A stretch of DNA of 64,000 bases from UBA7683 sp964397855 (GTDB lineage Bacteria > Patescibacteriota > Saccharimonadia > Saccharimonadales > UBA7683): NCBI GenBank assembly GCA_964397855.1, contig CAYNKQ010000001.1:1-64000 (forward strand), in the 5' to 3' direction. The stretch's first letter is position 1. Every line of letters begins with the position of its first letter. Both the position numbers and the translations under genes were made by a program. Shown here piece by piece: positions 26,872 to 36,760 of this stretch. The notes beneath the pieces were generated by a model. The model saw only the letters and a program-made list of their open reading frames with translations. It ran no database searches and had not been told where the DNA came from.

Positions 26872-27774
26872 TTAATTGTCGAAGCTCACAATATCGCAAA
26901 TTGTGTCCTTGAGAGATACAGAGGGGGTCCAACCGGTGTCGTTGTGAAGTGCATCTGCGCTGCCATATATCTCATTAGGATCATTTGGTCTAATCTTTGT
27001 AGTGTCGATAATAACGTCTGCACTCTCTTTTTTCATCGCATTCTGGATAAGCTCCAGAATCTCCTTTCCCGAGGTACTATGACCAGAGCATGCGTTGTAT
27101 ACACTTTGTGTGAGATTTTGAGTGGTTGCAAGCAGTCTATATGCGCGAGCTATATCTCGCACATCCGTGTAATCTCGTTTTGTGGAAAGATCACCTACTG
27201 TTACGGAGTTGCTTTGCCGAAGCTGATCAATGAGGTCAGGCACTAAAAACCCAGACCCTTGACCGGGTCCAATGTGATTGAAAGGCCTTACGACAATACA
27301 ATCAAGACCTCTGTTAATATAGTATTTACATTGATTTTCGACGAGAACTTTACTGATAGCATATGGCGAGCTATAGCCTAAATCTGATTGTTCTTTGAGT
27401 GGCATTGGCTGAAGAGAGCCGTAAATTGCGCCGCTACTTACAACGACAAGCCTGGGCCTGGTCGGTCGGCCGAGGTAATACTCAGCCATTAAAGTGAACA
27501 TTGAACTGTTAACAGAAATATATTTCTGTGGGTTTGTAAAAGACGGCCCCACTGCAGCCAGGCCTGCTAAGTGGACGACTGCATCAACATCTCCGATGTC
27601 CGGCCAGGACATGCTGAGATCGGCCATAAAATAATGGTCTACGCAGCGACTGATTTCCGACGAAGCCTGGCCGTCCATCCCGATTCCGATAACCTCAATC
27701 CCATTGCTTGAGAGCTCGCGTGCTAGGTGTTTTCCGACAAAACCGTTTATACCGGTGACTGCTATTTTAGTCAT
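26872..27774 (-). CDS. rmd: NAD-dependent epimerase/dehydratase, GDP-4-keto-6-deoxy-D-mannose reductase-like
   Basis: This is a 300-residue extended SDR. Rossmann motif TGINGFVGKHLA, then a catalytic SSGAIYG and YAISKVLVE (Tyr and Lys). RPFNHIGPGQGSGFLVPDL is close to the Rmd family, which reduces the Gmd product to GDP-D-rhamnose. Placement near gmd supports the assignment, but a different 6-deoxysugar reductase or epimerase cannot be excluded. The gene overlaps the upstream glycosyltransferase by 4 nt and lies 41 nt before the membrane protein gene; the three form one operon. Confidence 0.75.
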   Translation of the reverse strand: MTKIAVTGINGFVGKHLARELSSNGIEVIGIGMDGQASSEISRCVDHYFMADLSMSWPDIGDVDAVVHLAGLAAVGPSFTNPQKYISVNSSMFTLMAEYYLGRPTRPRLVVVSSGAIYGSLQPMPLKEQSDLGYSSPYAISKVLVENQCKYYINRGLDCIVVRPFNHIGPGQGSGFLVPDLIDQLRQSNSVTVGDLSTKRDYTDVRDIARAYRLLATTQNLTQSVYNACSGHSTSGKEILELIQNAMKKESADVIIDTTKIRPNDPNEIYGSADALHNDTGWTPSVSLKDTICDIVSFDN

Positions 27775-28907
27775 AAGCTACCTTTCAGTGAAGTGTTGAT
27801 ACGTTCCATTATATTTATTCCATTTTTGCTCCAGCTATAATGTTGAGTTGCGCCAACGGGTACGGGTTTAGTTGATTTATCAAAGAAAGGCTTAAGCTTT
27901 TTAGCAATGTCAATTGGATTATTCTGTTCGCAGTAAGTCGCGCTATTCCCTGCTACTTCTTTGAAAACCGGGATAGAGCTGAGGAGTAATGGCTTCTTGT
28001 AGTGCATCGCTTCTAGTATGGGCATTCCGAATCCCTCATAATGCGAGATCAGACAAACAACGGTGCTGTGCCTATAGAGGAAGTCTCTTTCAGCAGCACT
28101 GACATAACCCAGCTGAAATATGTCGGCAACTTGTTTTGTTTTTTCTATAAGATCCAAGGTTTCTTCGGTTTCCCAGCCAATACCACCCGCCAATACCAGT
28201 GAACTATTCTTTTGAAGTGCGCTGTCAATGTTAAACGCCTCTACCAAATTTGCAACATTTTTTCGAGGCTCAATTGTGCCAACATATAGAGCAAACGGCC
28301 TACGTGCAAGGTCCTTTATCCGCTGACTGATTGGGCCTGGTGTGTCTTCTGTTTCGTATGGAATTGGCAGCACGATAGCTCTTTGACCAATCTCTGACCC
28401 AAAGTGATGTTCAATGCGCGATTTAGTAAATTCTGATATCGTAATTACAAACTGACTGCTCCTAGCTGACTTCTCTGTAAACCGCTCAAGAAACCTCCTA
28501 TTTAGTGGTTGAGTATATTCGGGATGGTCTTTGAAGCACATATCATGTATTGCTACTGCATAAGGAACCTTGCGAACACTAGGCAGCGCTACAAAGTTGG
28601 GGTATATAGCAAAGTCAAATCGACTAAAGCCAACAAAAAGCTCAACGGGTGGTTGAGCGCCCATTCTGCGTAGAACAGAGATAATTTTTGAAGGAAAAAA
28701 TCGAACCACTCGGTATGTTATGTTAGGGCTCTCGGGAAGGTTGACATGCCTCTTTAGTCCAAAAAAATTAAAATAGTAGGCAGTAATTTTTATATTCGGC
28801 TGTTTGGCAATTGAGAGCAGTAAACGTTCTGTAAAATGGCCAACACCCGTTTTGTTATGAATCAAAGGGCTGGCGTCAAATAGTATATGTGTGGTTTTTT
28901 TGCTCAT
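27771..28907 (-). CDS. GT4-type glycosyltransferase
   Basis: This enzyme of about 378 residues has N-terminal ILFDASPLIHNKTGVGHFTERLL, which resembles mannosyl/rhamnosyltransferases of the WbpY/WbdA group, and the GT4 C-domain with LYVGTIEPRKNVANLVEAF (about 212-230) and SHYEGFGMPILEAMHY (about 291-306, EGFGMP donor motif). I chose the ATG at 28907; a TTG seven codons upstream is an alternative. It is divergent from the ABC permease gene, with 55 nt between them holding both promoters. It is operonic with the Rmd-like reductase, consistent with a D-rhamnosyl- or mannosyltransferase. Confidence 0.85.
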   Translation of the reverse strand: MSKKTTHILFDASPLIHNKTGVGHFTERLLLSIAKQPNIKITAYYFNFFGLKRHVNLPESPNITYRVVRFFPSKIISVLRRMGAQPPVELFVGFSRFDFAIYPNFVALPSVRKVPYAVAIHDMCFKDHPEYTQPLNRRFLERFTEKSARSSQFVITISEFTKSRIEHHFGSEIGQRAIVLPIPYETEDTPGPISQRIKDLARRPFALYVGTIEPRKNVANLVEAFNIDSALQKNSSLVLAGGIGWETEETLDLIEKTKQVADIFQLGYVSAAERDFLYRHSTVVCLISHYEGFGMPILEAMHYKKPLLLSSIPVFKEVAGNSATYCEQNNPIDIAKKLKPFFDKSTKPVPVGATQHYSWSKNGINIMERINTSLKGSL

Positions 28908-28962
28908 TGGATCAGCTATATTGTACAACTATAGTCCAATTACTGGTACTATATACGTTGAC

Positions 28963-29778
28963 ATGATTCAAAAGTTAACCACAAAATATAGATATTCGCT
29001 GATTCTTTTACGAGAGCTAGTGATAGCAGACTTTAAGTTAAGATATCAAAATTCAGCACTGGGATACCTGTGGTCGCTACTTAAGCCGTTTTCGCAGTTC
29101 TTTATTTTGTATATTGTATTTGTGAAGATACTTCCTTCGGGTGGTGATATACCTCACTTCGGAGTCGCGCTTTTGCTGGGAATAGTGTTGTGGAGTTATT
29201 TCACGGAAGTAACTAACGGAAGTATTGGAGCGATTGTAGGTCGCGGAGATCTACTCAGAAAGATCAACTTTCCACGATATGTAGTTATACTTTCAGGCTC
29301 TTTTTCGGCTTTAATTAACCTCACGCTTAACTTGATCGTAGTGTTTATATTTATGTTCATTAACAAGGTTGACATAAGCCAGTACGCCGTACTGATGCCG
29401 CTGTTAATTTTAGAGCTCTTTATATTTTCGCTTGCACTCGGCTTTCTGCTCAGTTCACTCTACGTGAAGTTTAGAGACGTAAACCACATCTGGGATGTTG
29501 TCATGCAAGGTGCATTCTTTGCTACGCCAATTATGTATGCGTTCACGTTGGTTTATGACAAGAGCAGCTTGGTGGCAAAGATACTCATCAGTAACCCTGT
29601 CGCGCAGATTATTCAAGACGCAAGGCATATAATGATATCACCCAAAAATATAACACTCGGACAGGTGTTCGGCAGCAATCTTTACTACGCTATTCCGCTT
29701 TCAATCGTCTTGGTAGTTACTGTGTTCTCAGCAGTATATTTCCGTAAAAGATCACCGTATTTTGCGGAGGAGGTGTAA
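28963..29778 (+). CDS. wzm: ABC-2 type polysaccharide exporter permease (Wzm-like)
   Basis: This protein of about 271 residues has six transmembrane helices and is the membrane half of an exporter that moves lipid-linked glycan across the cytoplasmic membrane. Typical sequence features are the N-terminal amphipathic RELVIADFKLRYQNSALGYLWSLLKPF block and later KFRDVNHIWDVVMQGAFFATPIMY. The start is the internal ATG at 28963 (MIQKLTTKYRYS); the longer frame would cover the divergent promoter. Its stop overlaps the ATPase ATG (TAATG). Confidence 0.92.
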   Translation: MIQKLTTKYRYSLILLRELVIADFKLRYQNSALGYLWSLLKPFSQFFILYIVFVKILPSGGDIPHFGVALLLGIVLWSYFTEVTNGSIGAIVGRGDLLRKINFPRYVVILSGSFSALINLTLNLIVVFIFMFINKVDISQYAVLMPLLILELFIFSLALGFLLSSLYVKFRDVNHIWDVVMQGAFFATPIMYAFTLVYDKSSLVAKILISNPVAQIIQDARHIMISPKNITLGQVFGSNLYYAIPLSIVLVVTVFSAVYFRKRSPYFAEEV

Positions 29779-30980
29779 TGCAAGAAGATACTGCAATTCA
29801 GGTTAAGGGTGTTTATAAAGACTTTATACTGCCGCACGAAAAGACTGAGTCGCTTAAGAGTGCTTTCACGGGCATGCTCAAAGGAAGAAAAAGAAAAACC
29901 GTAGAACTCCAGCATGCGCTGCATGATATCGACTTTGATATTAAAAAAGGCGAGTTTTTTGGCATAGTCGGCAGGAACGGTAGCGGAAAAAGTACGCTGC
30001 TGAAGATCATTGCACAGATATATCAGCCAACAAAGGGCAAGGTTAGCGTACAAGGCAGGTTAGTACCGTTTATTGAGCTAGGGGTAGGCTTCAACCCGGA
30101 GCTTACTGGTCGCGAGAACGTGTATCTTAGTGCTGCATTGATGGGCTTTTCTAAGAAAGAAATCGACGCCATGTATGACGACGTTGTGGACTTTGCTGAA
30201 CTAGAAAAGTTCATGGATCAGAAGTTAAAGAACTACTCAAGCGGTATGCAAGTGCGTCTTGCCTTTTCAATTGCAACGCGAGCTCAGGGCGATATACTGC
30301 TTATCGATGAGGTTCTTGCAGTTGGCGACGCAGATTTTCAAAGAAAATGCTTCAACTACTTTAAGCAACTAAAGAAGAATAAGAAGACGGTAGTCTTTGT
30401 TAGTCATGACATGAGCTCGGTCAGGGAATACTGCGACAGGGTTGTTTTGATCGACAAAAGTAAGATAAAAGGAATCGGCGATCCAAGAGAAATCTCAAGG
30501 AAGTATACAGAGCTCTTCATGAATAAAAAGAGCGGGGGCTCTCAGTCTTCTGACGCAGACCGTTGGGGAACCTATGACGTAAAGCTGTCAGCTGTGAAGG
30601 CTAAGATACAGGGGGAATACCTAACTGTAACTGCAACTGCAGATTCAAAAAGACAGATAGAGGAAATGCTATTCGGCATACACATACTGTCTGCTGATGG
30701 AGCTGAGGTTACGGCTACAAATAATCAAATGATCGAAGTGGATAACGTAAAGAATTTGAAAAAAGGTGACGAGGTGACGTTTAGCTGGAAGATGCTTAAT
30801 ATATTTAATGACGGTAACTTTACTGTCAGCCTTACTCTTGTGGAGAGTAACGGAACTATACTGGATTGGTATAGTGACGCCGCTAGCTTTACTGTTAATA
30901 GAAGGCAGCGGTCTACGACCAGCGTGATGCCGCCACTTACAGTTGGCGTTAGTCTAAAAAGTAAGCAGAAACTAAACTAA
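29778..30980 (+). CDS. wzt: ABC polysaccharide exporter ATPase with Wzt-type C-terminal domain
   Basis: This is a 400-residue protein. The ATPase part (1-240) has Walker A GRNGSGKST (about 64-72), signature SSGMQVRLA (about 154) and Walker B ILLIDEVLAVGD (about 173). The remaining 150 residues form a beta-rich domain like Wzt-C, which recognises the modified end of the exported glycan. That fits the three adjacent FkbM-type methyltransferases, which could make such a terminal cap. Good AGGAGG upstream and overlap with wzm. Confidence 0.92.
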   Translation: MQEDTAIQVKGVYKDFILPHEKTESLKSAFTGMLKGRKRKTVELQHALHDIDFDIKKGEFFGIVGRNGSGKSTLLKIIAQIYQPTKGKVSVQGRLVPFIELGVGFNPELTGRENVYLSAALMGFSKKEIDAMYDDVVDFAELEKFMDQKLKNYSSGMQVRLAFSIATRAQGDILLIDEVLAVGDADFQRKCFNYFKQLKKNKKTVVFVSHDMSSVREYCDRVVLIDKSKIKGIGDPREISRKYTELFMNKKSGGSQSSDADRWGTYDVKLSAVKAKIQGEYLTVTATADSKRQIEEMLFGIHILSADGAEVTATNNQMIEVDNVKNLKKGDEVTFSWKMLNIFNDGNFTVSLTLVESNGTILDWYSDAASFTVNRRQRSTTSVMPPLTVGVSLKSKQKLN

Positions 30981-30988
30981 GGAACATA

Positions 30989-31960
30989 ATGAGAAAGAAC
31001 CTGATTAAGAAAAGTTTATCGACAGTTAGAGCTAAGGCTCTTGCAAATTTACCAGGCAGGTTTTCTGATCTAGAGTATAGATTGGCTCAATTCGGCGAAT
31101 CTCTAGCAAAACTAGACAACAACCCCTATTCCGGTCCGAATCATGAGTCTTTTGCTATCTCTCCAGAACTTGCCATTACAAAAATATTTAGCGGACTAAA
31201 GATGTATCTTGATCCCAGGGATATTGCCGTGGCGCCACATATAATCCTCGACGGTATATGGGAGGAGCACATAACAAAAGCGTGGTTAAGCGTTATAAAA
31301 GACGGGGATACCGTTTTCGATATAGGTGCAAACTTCGGCTATTTTGGAGCTCTCTCTGCTCAGGTTTTGGATAAACAAAAATCGAGAATAGTTATGTTTG
31401 AGGCTAATCCAGGGCTGATTCCTTACCTGAATAAAACTTTGTCTGTGAATTGGTTCAATGAGAACACGAAGGTAGAGAATCTAGCTATATCCGATAAAAA
31501 CGGAACTGCTGAGCTGACAGTCCTTAAAGACTACATTGGTTGTTCCTCACTGCAGACGCTAGATGAGCTTGGCGGCTATCTGCATGACAAGATGGACCTT
31601 GTAGCGCAAGAAAAGATACAAGTGCAGGCTGTTACAATAGACAGCTACTGTGATGATAATAAGATTCCTGAGGTAGATGTCATCAAACTTGACATTGAGG
31701 GCTTTGAAGAAAAGGCATATGAGGGCATGCGAAAAGTTGTAAAAAAGAGTAAACACCTAAAACTCTTCGTTGAGTTCACAAAAGAAGCTTACGACGACCC
31801 AGAAAAATTTTACAACACTCTCATGAAAGACTTTGGCCATGTACAAGGGATAGCCGGTTCGGGGGACTTAACTGTCATTAAAGACAAAAGATACGATAGT
31901 GTGATGTCGGGGGTAGGAGACTGGGTAATGTTGGTTTTCTCGAAAGACAAGCTTCTTTAG
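30989..31960 (+). CDS. FkbM family methyltransferase 1
   Basis: This is a 323-residue SAM-dependent methyltransferase. The SAM-binding motif is VFDIGANFGYFGALSA (about 109-124), followed by MFEANP and, near the C-terminus, DVIKLDIEGFEEKAYEGM, all typical of FkbM enzymes that methylate sugar hydroxyls. It follows wzt by 8 nt with AAGGAAC upstream, and may cap or modify the exported glycan. It is only distantly similar to the next two FkbM genes. Confidence 0.88.
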   Translation: MRKNLIKKSLSTVRAKALANLPGRFSDLEYRLAQFGESLAKLDNNPYSGPNHESFAISPELAITKIFSGLKMYLDPRDIAVAPHIILDGIWEEHITKAWLSVIKDGDTVFDIGANFGYFGALSAQVLDKQKSRIVMFEANPGLIPYLNKTLSVNWFNENTKVENLAISDKNGTAELTVLKDYIGCSSLQTLDELGGYLHDKMDLVAQEKIQVQAVTIDSYCDDNKIPEVDVIKLDIEGFEEKAYEGMRKVVKKSKHLKLFVEFTKEAYDDPEKFYNTLMKDFGHVQGIAGSGDLTVIKDKRYDSVMSGVGDWVMLVFSKDKLL

Positions 31961-32086
31961 AGAACAGGCTGCGGAGGTCGCAGTGTAATTACTTTCGTGA
32001 GGTGTGGAACTTGTCTAGTAATCACGATATAATGTAAGTAAATACACGTGGGGTATTTTTTTGATAGTACTAAAAGAAGGGCGTCC

Positions 32087-32926
32087 GTGGGAAAATTAAT
32101 CAGCTATGCACAAAACAGAGAAGACTTGTATCTATTCGCGTTACTCGGGCACGTTAAAAAAGGCTTCTACGTAGACGTAGGCGCTAATCATCCTGTACAA
32201 GACTCTGTCACCAAGCTGTTTTATGAAAAAGGCTGGCGAGGCATTAACATTGAACCAAACCAAGATCTATTAAAAGAGATCAAATACGATCGACCCGAAG
32301 ATATTAATCTAGGGGTTGGTGTTGGTGAGAAGGCTGGCAAAGAAAAGTTTAGAATATACCCCGACCAACACGGCTTCTCTACCTTAGACGGCAGCGTAAA
32401 GAACGACCACAAAAAAGAAAGCCTGAAACATAAGGACGTGGTAATTTCGATAGAGCCCTTGAGCACGATTCTCGAGAAGCGTACCAAAAAAAGTCAGAAG
32501 ATTGATTTTCTTAAAATTGACGTTGAGGGATACGAAAAACAAGTGATTTTGAGTAACGACTGGAAGAAGTATCGTCCAACAGTTGTAGTCGTTGAGGCTG
32601 CGGGGTACGGCCAGTGGGAAAAACTAATCACTCAAGAAGATTACCAAAAAGTCTTCTTTGATGGATTAAACAACTACTACGTCGCAAAGGAAGCTGGCAA
32701 CAAAGTGTCAATCCATAACTTCTCAAAGAACGTACTAAAGCCCGGGTATTATACGAACCTCGAAAGTTACTTAATTTCCGAAAACGAATCGCTTTCAGAG
32801 TCGCTAAAGGATCTTCAAGAAAAGCATGACATAATTGCCAAAGAAGTAGAGCGGATGTCAGCTTCGCGCATTCACCCTTCACACATTGTTAAGGCGGTGC
32901 GTCGAAAGTTAATAAAGCGAAAATGA
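32087..32926 (+). CDS. FkbM family methyltransferase 2
   Basis: This protein of about 279 residues starts with SYAQNREDLYLFALLG and has the SAM motif FYVDVGANHPVQDSVTKLFY and later IDFLKIDVEGYEKQV. C-terminal 40 residues are predicted coiled coil followed by a basic end. I chose the GTG at 32087, 8 nt after AGAAGG, giving the same N-terminus length as the next paralogue; a GTG at 32048 is possible. A 176-nt block inside this gene (32158-32333) is almost identical to one in the next gene. Role: probable glycan O-methylation. Confidence 0.85.
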   Translation: MGKLISYAQNREDLYLFALLGHVKKGFYVDVGANHPVQDSVTKLFYEKGWRGINIEPNQDLLKEIKYDRPEDINLGVGVGEKAGKEKFRIYPDQHGFSTLDGSVKNDHKKESLKHKDVVISIEPLSTILEKRTKKSQKIDFLKIDVEGYEKQVILSNDWKKYRPTVVVVEAAGYGQWEKLITQEDYQKVFFDGLNNYYVAKEAGNKVSIHNFSKNVLKPGYYTNLESYLISENESLSESLKDLQEKHDIIAKEVERMSASRIHPSHIVKAVRRKLIKRK

Positions 32927-33948
32927 TCAATACTACTGTCTCCTATGCCCAGAACCGAGAAGATATTATCATTAATGCCTTCTTTGACAACAAGCCAAAA
33001 GGCTTCTACGTAGACGTAGGCGCTAATCATCCTGTACAAGATTCTGTCACCAAGCTGTTTTATGAAAAAGGCTGGCGAGGCATTAACATTGAACCAAACC
33101 AAGATCTATTAAAAGAGATCAAATACGATCGACCCGAAGATATTAATCTAGGGGTTGGTGTTGGTGAGAAGGAAGCCGAGGCGGTGCTGAGACAATATAC
33201 AGAAAGCTCAGGTCTATCTACAGTCTCGGAAGAAGTAAAAAATGCAGAAAATATCTACTATGATGAGCTTAAGAAGAAGTACGTAGATATAAAGATCTCG
33301 ATTAAGTCTCTTAAAACTATCTTTTCTGAGCAGGAGTCACTTCCTAAGATCGACTTCATGAAGATCGATGTAGAAGGCCTAGAGTACGATGTAATCAAGG
33401 GCAACGACTGGAGTAAATTTCGCCCAGAACTTATCTGTATTGAATCTGACCATGTTATAAAAGATTGGCGACCATTGTTAAAGAACGCAAAATACATCAA
33501 ATTTTTTAATGATGGGCTCAACGACTACTACGCAACTGAAGAGTCTGAGCTGAGAGAAAAATTTTCATACCCTTCAAAAATACTTATGCAGTATCCTAAG
33601 ATCGTGCCGTTTCTTGGCCATGCGAACACACAAGACATAAAGTCAGAAGATTTAGATTTCCTCGAGCCTACCGAGAGCCCAAAAGCTTTTGCCTCTGCGT
33701 CCCAGCAGATTAAGTGGAGTCTCGTTGGCTTAAGAGCTGGTATACTGGGCGGCTTGCAGCGTACAATTATCAAGAATAAAAGACAGGTGATAAGATCGTC
33801 ATTTGTCGCTAGGCTTAATGATGAAGCTGAGTCTGTGTTTACCCAGAGGCCTAAGGCTCCGCGCAGCCTCAAGATCTCCGTACTAAAAGCCACGTTTTTT
33901 GCAGTACTTTGCATCAATAAAGCAGTTAGCAAGGTTGCTAAGGTATGA
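32923..33948 (+). CDS. FkbM family methyltransferase 3
   Basis: This is a 341-residue paralogue of the preceding gene, overlapping its stop (ATGA). The N-terminus is SYAQNREDIIINAFF, the SAM motif FYVDVGANHPVQDSVTKLFY is identical to the neighbour's, then IDFMKIDVEGLEYDV. The C-terminal 110 residues are unrelated to the neighbour and rich in basic residues. A 176-nt block (32997-33172) has a single mismatch to 32158-32333, while the flanks have diverged strongly. It overlaps the next glycosyltransferase by 4 nt. Confidence 0.87.
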   Translation: MINTTVSYAQNREDIIINAFFDNKPKGFYVDVGANHPVQDSVTKLFYEKGWRGINIEPNQDLLKEIKYDRPEDINLGVGVGEKEAEAVLRQYTESSGLSTVSEEVKNAENIYYDELKKKYVDIKISIKSLKTIFSEQESLPKIDFMKIDVEGLEYDVIKGNDWSKFRPELICIESDHVIKDWRPLLKNAKYIKFFNDGLNDYYATEESELREKFSYPSKILMQYPKIVPFLGHANTQDIKSEDLDFLEPTESPKAFASASQQIKWSLVGLRAGILGGLQRTIIKNKRQVIRSSFVARLNDEAESVFTQRPKAPRSLKISVLKATFFAVLCINKAVSKVAKV

Positions 33949-35546
33949 GCTCGTCACAACAAACCCTACTTGTTGACTGTCAAGTCTTTCAGACAACCGC
34001 CTGGTCGCGTGGAATGGGCCGTTACTTACTCTCGTTACTCCAAGGCATACATCAGTCGGGTGATTCTACTCGCGTTATACTCATATGCAACGCAAACCTT
34101 GAGCTAAGCGAAGAAAAGCAAGAGTTAATCCGGTCAGTAGCTCCTGGCTCAGAAATCAAAATGTTGAATTTTGCAGAGGGGCTTTCGGATGCTGTGGAGA
34201 AGAAGAATACTGGGATTCTGGATGCCTTTGTAGAAGAAGAAGGCCTTGGCCAAGACACGGTGTTCCTTTTGGCGTCTGCGTTTAGCTTCGACTATCAACC
34301 GGCGTTTCCTAGTAAGACCATTAATACATCTATATTTTACGATATGATCCCTTTGAAAAACTGGAAAACTTTTCACCGTTACTTCCCTGAAGCTGAATAC
34401 TTCAGGAGATACAGGCTCTTCTACCAGTCAGACAAGATATATGCAATTTCTAATGCAGTTAAGAACGACCTGATCGATATCCTCGGCTTTAAAAGTGACG
34501 ATGTCGTAAATATCGACGGTGCTGAAATACCGAACTTCGATAGTCAGGAGTCAACTGAAGACGACTCTGGAGTTGGTAGTCCGCGCCAGCATCGCTACGT
34601 CCTGCTGCCGGGAGGTAATTCGCCGCACAAGAACATGCTTAGAGCAATACGGGCATTCGATTTGTTTAACGCCAAGCACGGAGATTCACTCAAGCTCTTA
34701 ATTACTTCATTCTACTCACCGCATAATCAGCGAGCCATGACCAGCCTCTCTCCGAACATTGAGATTTGCGGAGAGGTTAGCGACGCCGAGTTGACCGCGC
34801 TGTTTAAGCACGCAGAGTTTGTGTTGTTTCCGTCTCTTGATGAGGGCCTAGGGTTGCCTGTTTTAGAGGCTGTGGGATATGAGAAGAAGGTGGCGTGCTC
34901 AGCAATACCGGTCTTTAAGGAGATATCAAAGACCGCATTTACCTTTTTCGATCCCCTAGATGTTGAGGATATTGCCCGCGCTATGAGCGACGCGTCACTA
35001 ATTGACTTGGACGATCCAAAGTACTCAAAAGAATATGCAAGGATTAGAGAAAAATTCACCTGGGAACGTAGTGCGAAAACTTTACTGGATTCGATAAGCA
35101 AACTTAATAAGCCCGAAACACCCGGTCATACACCCGCGGTTTCTATCTGTATAGAGCAAACTGGCACCATGCAGGATATTATGTCCGCAGCTCCTTATAT
35201 AAGGGACGGTTTTCGGAATAGTAGTGTCCAGCTTTTTATTGATGAGGTGTTCGAACAGCTAAGAAGTCCCGAGAGTATACCTTTCATATTTCACTACTTT
35301 TTAAAACACCGCGATATTGTAGACTTGCCGAGTAAGTCTAAGGGCACAAATGTCGTAACGATACTTACCGCACGAAGCTCGCTTAGCCTGGCTGTTGGCG
35401 CGTCTGCTCGGAGCGTCATACTATCGGGCATTCGTAGTACTGCAAAGCTTAAGGGAGTGATGAAACGTGAGTACCCCCAGATTCCACCTGAAATTTCTGA
35501 ACGATATATAAACATGCTAGAGAAAAAGATTGGTGCGGAGATCTAA
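33945..35546 (+). CDS. GT4-type glycosyltransferase with C-terminal extension
   Basis: This is a 533-residue protein. The GT-B core (about 1-390) opens LLVDCQVFQTTAWSRGMGRYLL and has YVLLPGGNSPHKNMLRAIRAF (about 217) and FPSLDEGLGLPVLEAVGYEK (EGLGLP, about 297). A C-terminal extension of about 140 residues (395-533) is not recognised and may be a second, degenerate domain. It overlaps its neighbours on both sides (4 nt and 1 nt), so it belongs to the long exporter/FkbM/glycosyltransferase operon. Confidence 0.82.
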   Translation: MSSSQQTLLVDCQVFQTTAWSRGMGRYLLSLLQGIHQSGDSTRVILICNANLELSEEKQELIRSVAPGSEIKMLNFAEGLSDAVEKKNTGILDAFVEEEGLGQDTVFLLASAFSFDYQPAFPSKTINTSIFYDMIPLKNWKTFHRYFPEAEYFRRYRLFYQSDKIYAISNAVKNDLIDILGFKSDDVVNIDGAEIPNFDSQESTEDDSGVGSPRQHRYVLLPGGNSPHKNMLRAIRAFDLFNAKHGDSLKLLITSFYSPHNQRAMTSLSPNIEICGEVSDAELTALFKHAEFVLFPSLDEGLGLPVLEAVGYEKKVACSAIPVFKEISKTAFTFFDPLDVEDIARAMSDASLIDLDDPKYSKEYARIREKFTWERSAKTLLDSISKLNKPETPGHTPAVSICIEQTGTMQDIMSAAPYIRDGFRNSSVQLFIDEVFEQLRSPESIPFIFHYFLKHRDIVDLPSKSKGTNVVTILTARSSLSLAVGASARSVILSGIRSTAKLKGVMKREYPQIPPEISERYINMLEKKIGAEI

Positions 35547-36760
35547 TGAAGAAGGTCCTTGTATTCGGGACGTACCCCGTCGTCCGGCCGCAGCACGGCG
35601 GTCAACACAGAGTAACCGCAATTATTGACCAGTATCAGAAGACCGGTATAGAAGTAAGGTACTGCGGGGTGTTTTACGATGCGTTCTACGCCGACAAAGG
35701 TAGGTACGATATCGCGCTTGACGGTAGTCCGGACGACATGTCTGAGCTGGAAAAATATACTACAGATGTTTCGGCTGGAAAACGAATATGGACAGACAGT
35801 TCTGTACGCAAGAAAGTGAAAAAGCTCATAGAAGACTTTCAGCCGGATGCCATTCAGATAGAGCAGATGTTTCCTTACTTTGGTCTCGAACCGTTGCTTG
35901 CATCGATTTCATGGCGTGGCGCTTTAATATACAGCTCGCACAATATCGAATACGAGTTGAAAGAGACAATACTGCAAGGTGCCGAGTGTAGTCCTTTGGA
36001 GGTAAACGCGTCGGTTCAAGAAATAAAGAACATGGAGATCACCTTAGCAAAAAAGGCAGACATCTTGACTTCGTGCACGACCAGCGATCAGGCAGTCTAT
36101 AAAAGATTAGGCTCTAAATCTACGTCTGTATTAGCGCCAAACGGCATAGAGCCTCCCAAAAAGAACCTAAATACAAGTGATGAGCTTCGAGCTGAATATA
36201 AAAAAGCAGGCGTCGAAAACATTGCCTTGTATATTGGGTCTGGTCATCCACCCAACCTTGTTGGTTTTGAAGAAATGATAGGGTATGGTGTGGCATTTGT
36301 GCCCGAGAACGCGAGGATCGTCATAGTCGGAGGGGTTTCGGATATGATATGGGGTAATCTGCAGAAACAACCCAACTATATTCAAATAGGGTTTAACAAA
36401 AGAGTCGAGCTTCTTGGTAGGGTCTCTGACGCAAAGCTTACGGCTTTACTAGAAATCGCCAATGCCGTATTATTGCCTATTACAGAAGGTAGTGGCTCGA
36501 ATTTAAAAACTGCTGAAGCTATTCTGTCCGGAAGAAGAGTCGTTGCTACAAAACACTCTTTCCGTTCGTACGAACGATTCGAATCATTAAGTGGTATTTC
36601 ATTTGCGGACTCAAAGAATTCTTTTAGGGCAAACATTACAGAGGCGCTGACTGCTCCGGTGCTGAAACGTACTAAGCAGGAGACAAAGCTTGCCGCCGAG
36701 GTTGACTGGGCGCACGCGCTAGGAGATCTAACCGAGATTGTGAGGAACTATGAAAGCTAA
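35546..36760 (+). CDS. GT4-type glycosyltransferase
   Basis: This is a 404-residue protein. N-terminal Rossmann-like half has GTYPVVRPQHGGQHRV, and the middle has YSSHNIEYELK, a pattern seen in the GT4 subgroup of TuaC/WcaL-like enzymes. The donor half has LYIGSGHPPNLVGFEEM and ITEGSGSNLKTAEAILSGR (E-x7-E-like). It shares its first base with the previous stop (TAATG) and overlaps the next gene by 11 nt. Substrate not predictable. Confidence 0.8.
   Translation: MKKVLVFGTYPVVRPQHGGQHRVTAIIDQYQKTGIEVRYCGVFYDAFYADKGRYDIALDGSPDDMSELEKYTTDVSAGKRIWTDSSVRKKVKKLIEDFQPDAIQIEQMFPYFGLEPLLASISWRGALIYSSHNIEYELKETILQGAECSPLEVNASVQEIKNMEITLAKKADILTSCTTSDQAVYKRLGSKSTSVLAPNGIEPPKKNLNTSDELRAEYKKAGVENIALYIGSGHPPNLVGFEEMIGYGVAFVPENARIVIVGGVSDMIWGNLQKQPNYIQIGFNKRVELLGRVSDAKLTALLEIANAVLLPITEGSGSNLKTAEAILSGRRVVATKHSFRSYERFESLSGISFADSKNSFRANITEALTAPVLKRTKQETKLAAEVDWAHALGDLTEIVRNYES

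Noticed and set aside
26831..26932. Longer N-terminus for the membrane protein ending at 26102
   Set aside because: It would overlap the rmd-like gene by about 60 nt. The GTG at 26830 has a better ribosome-binding site and starts just before the first helix.
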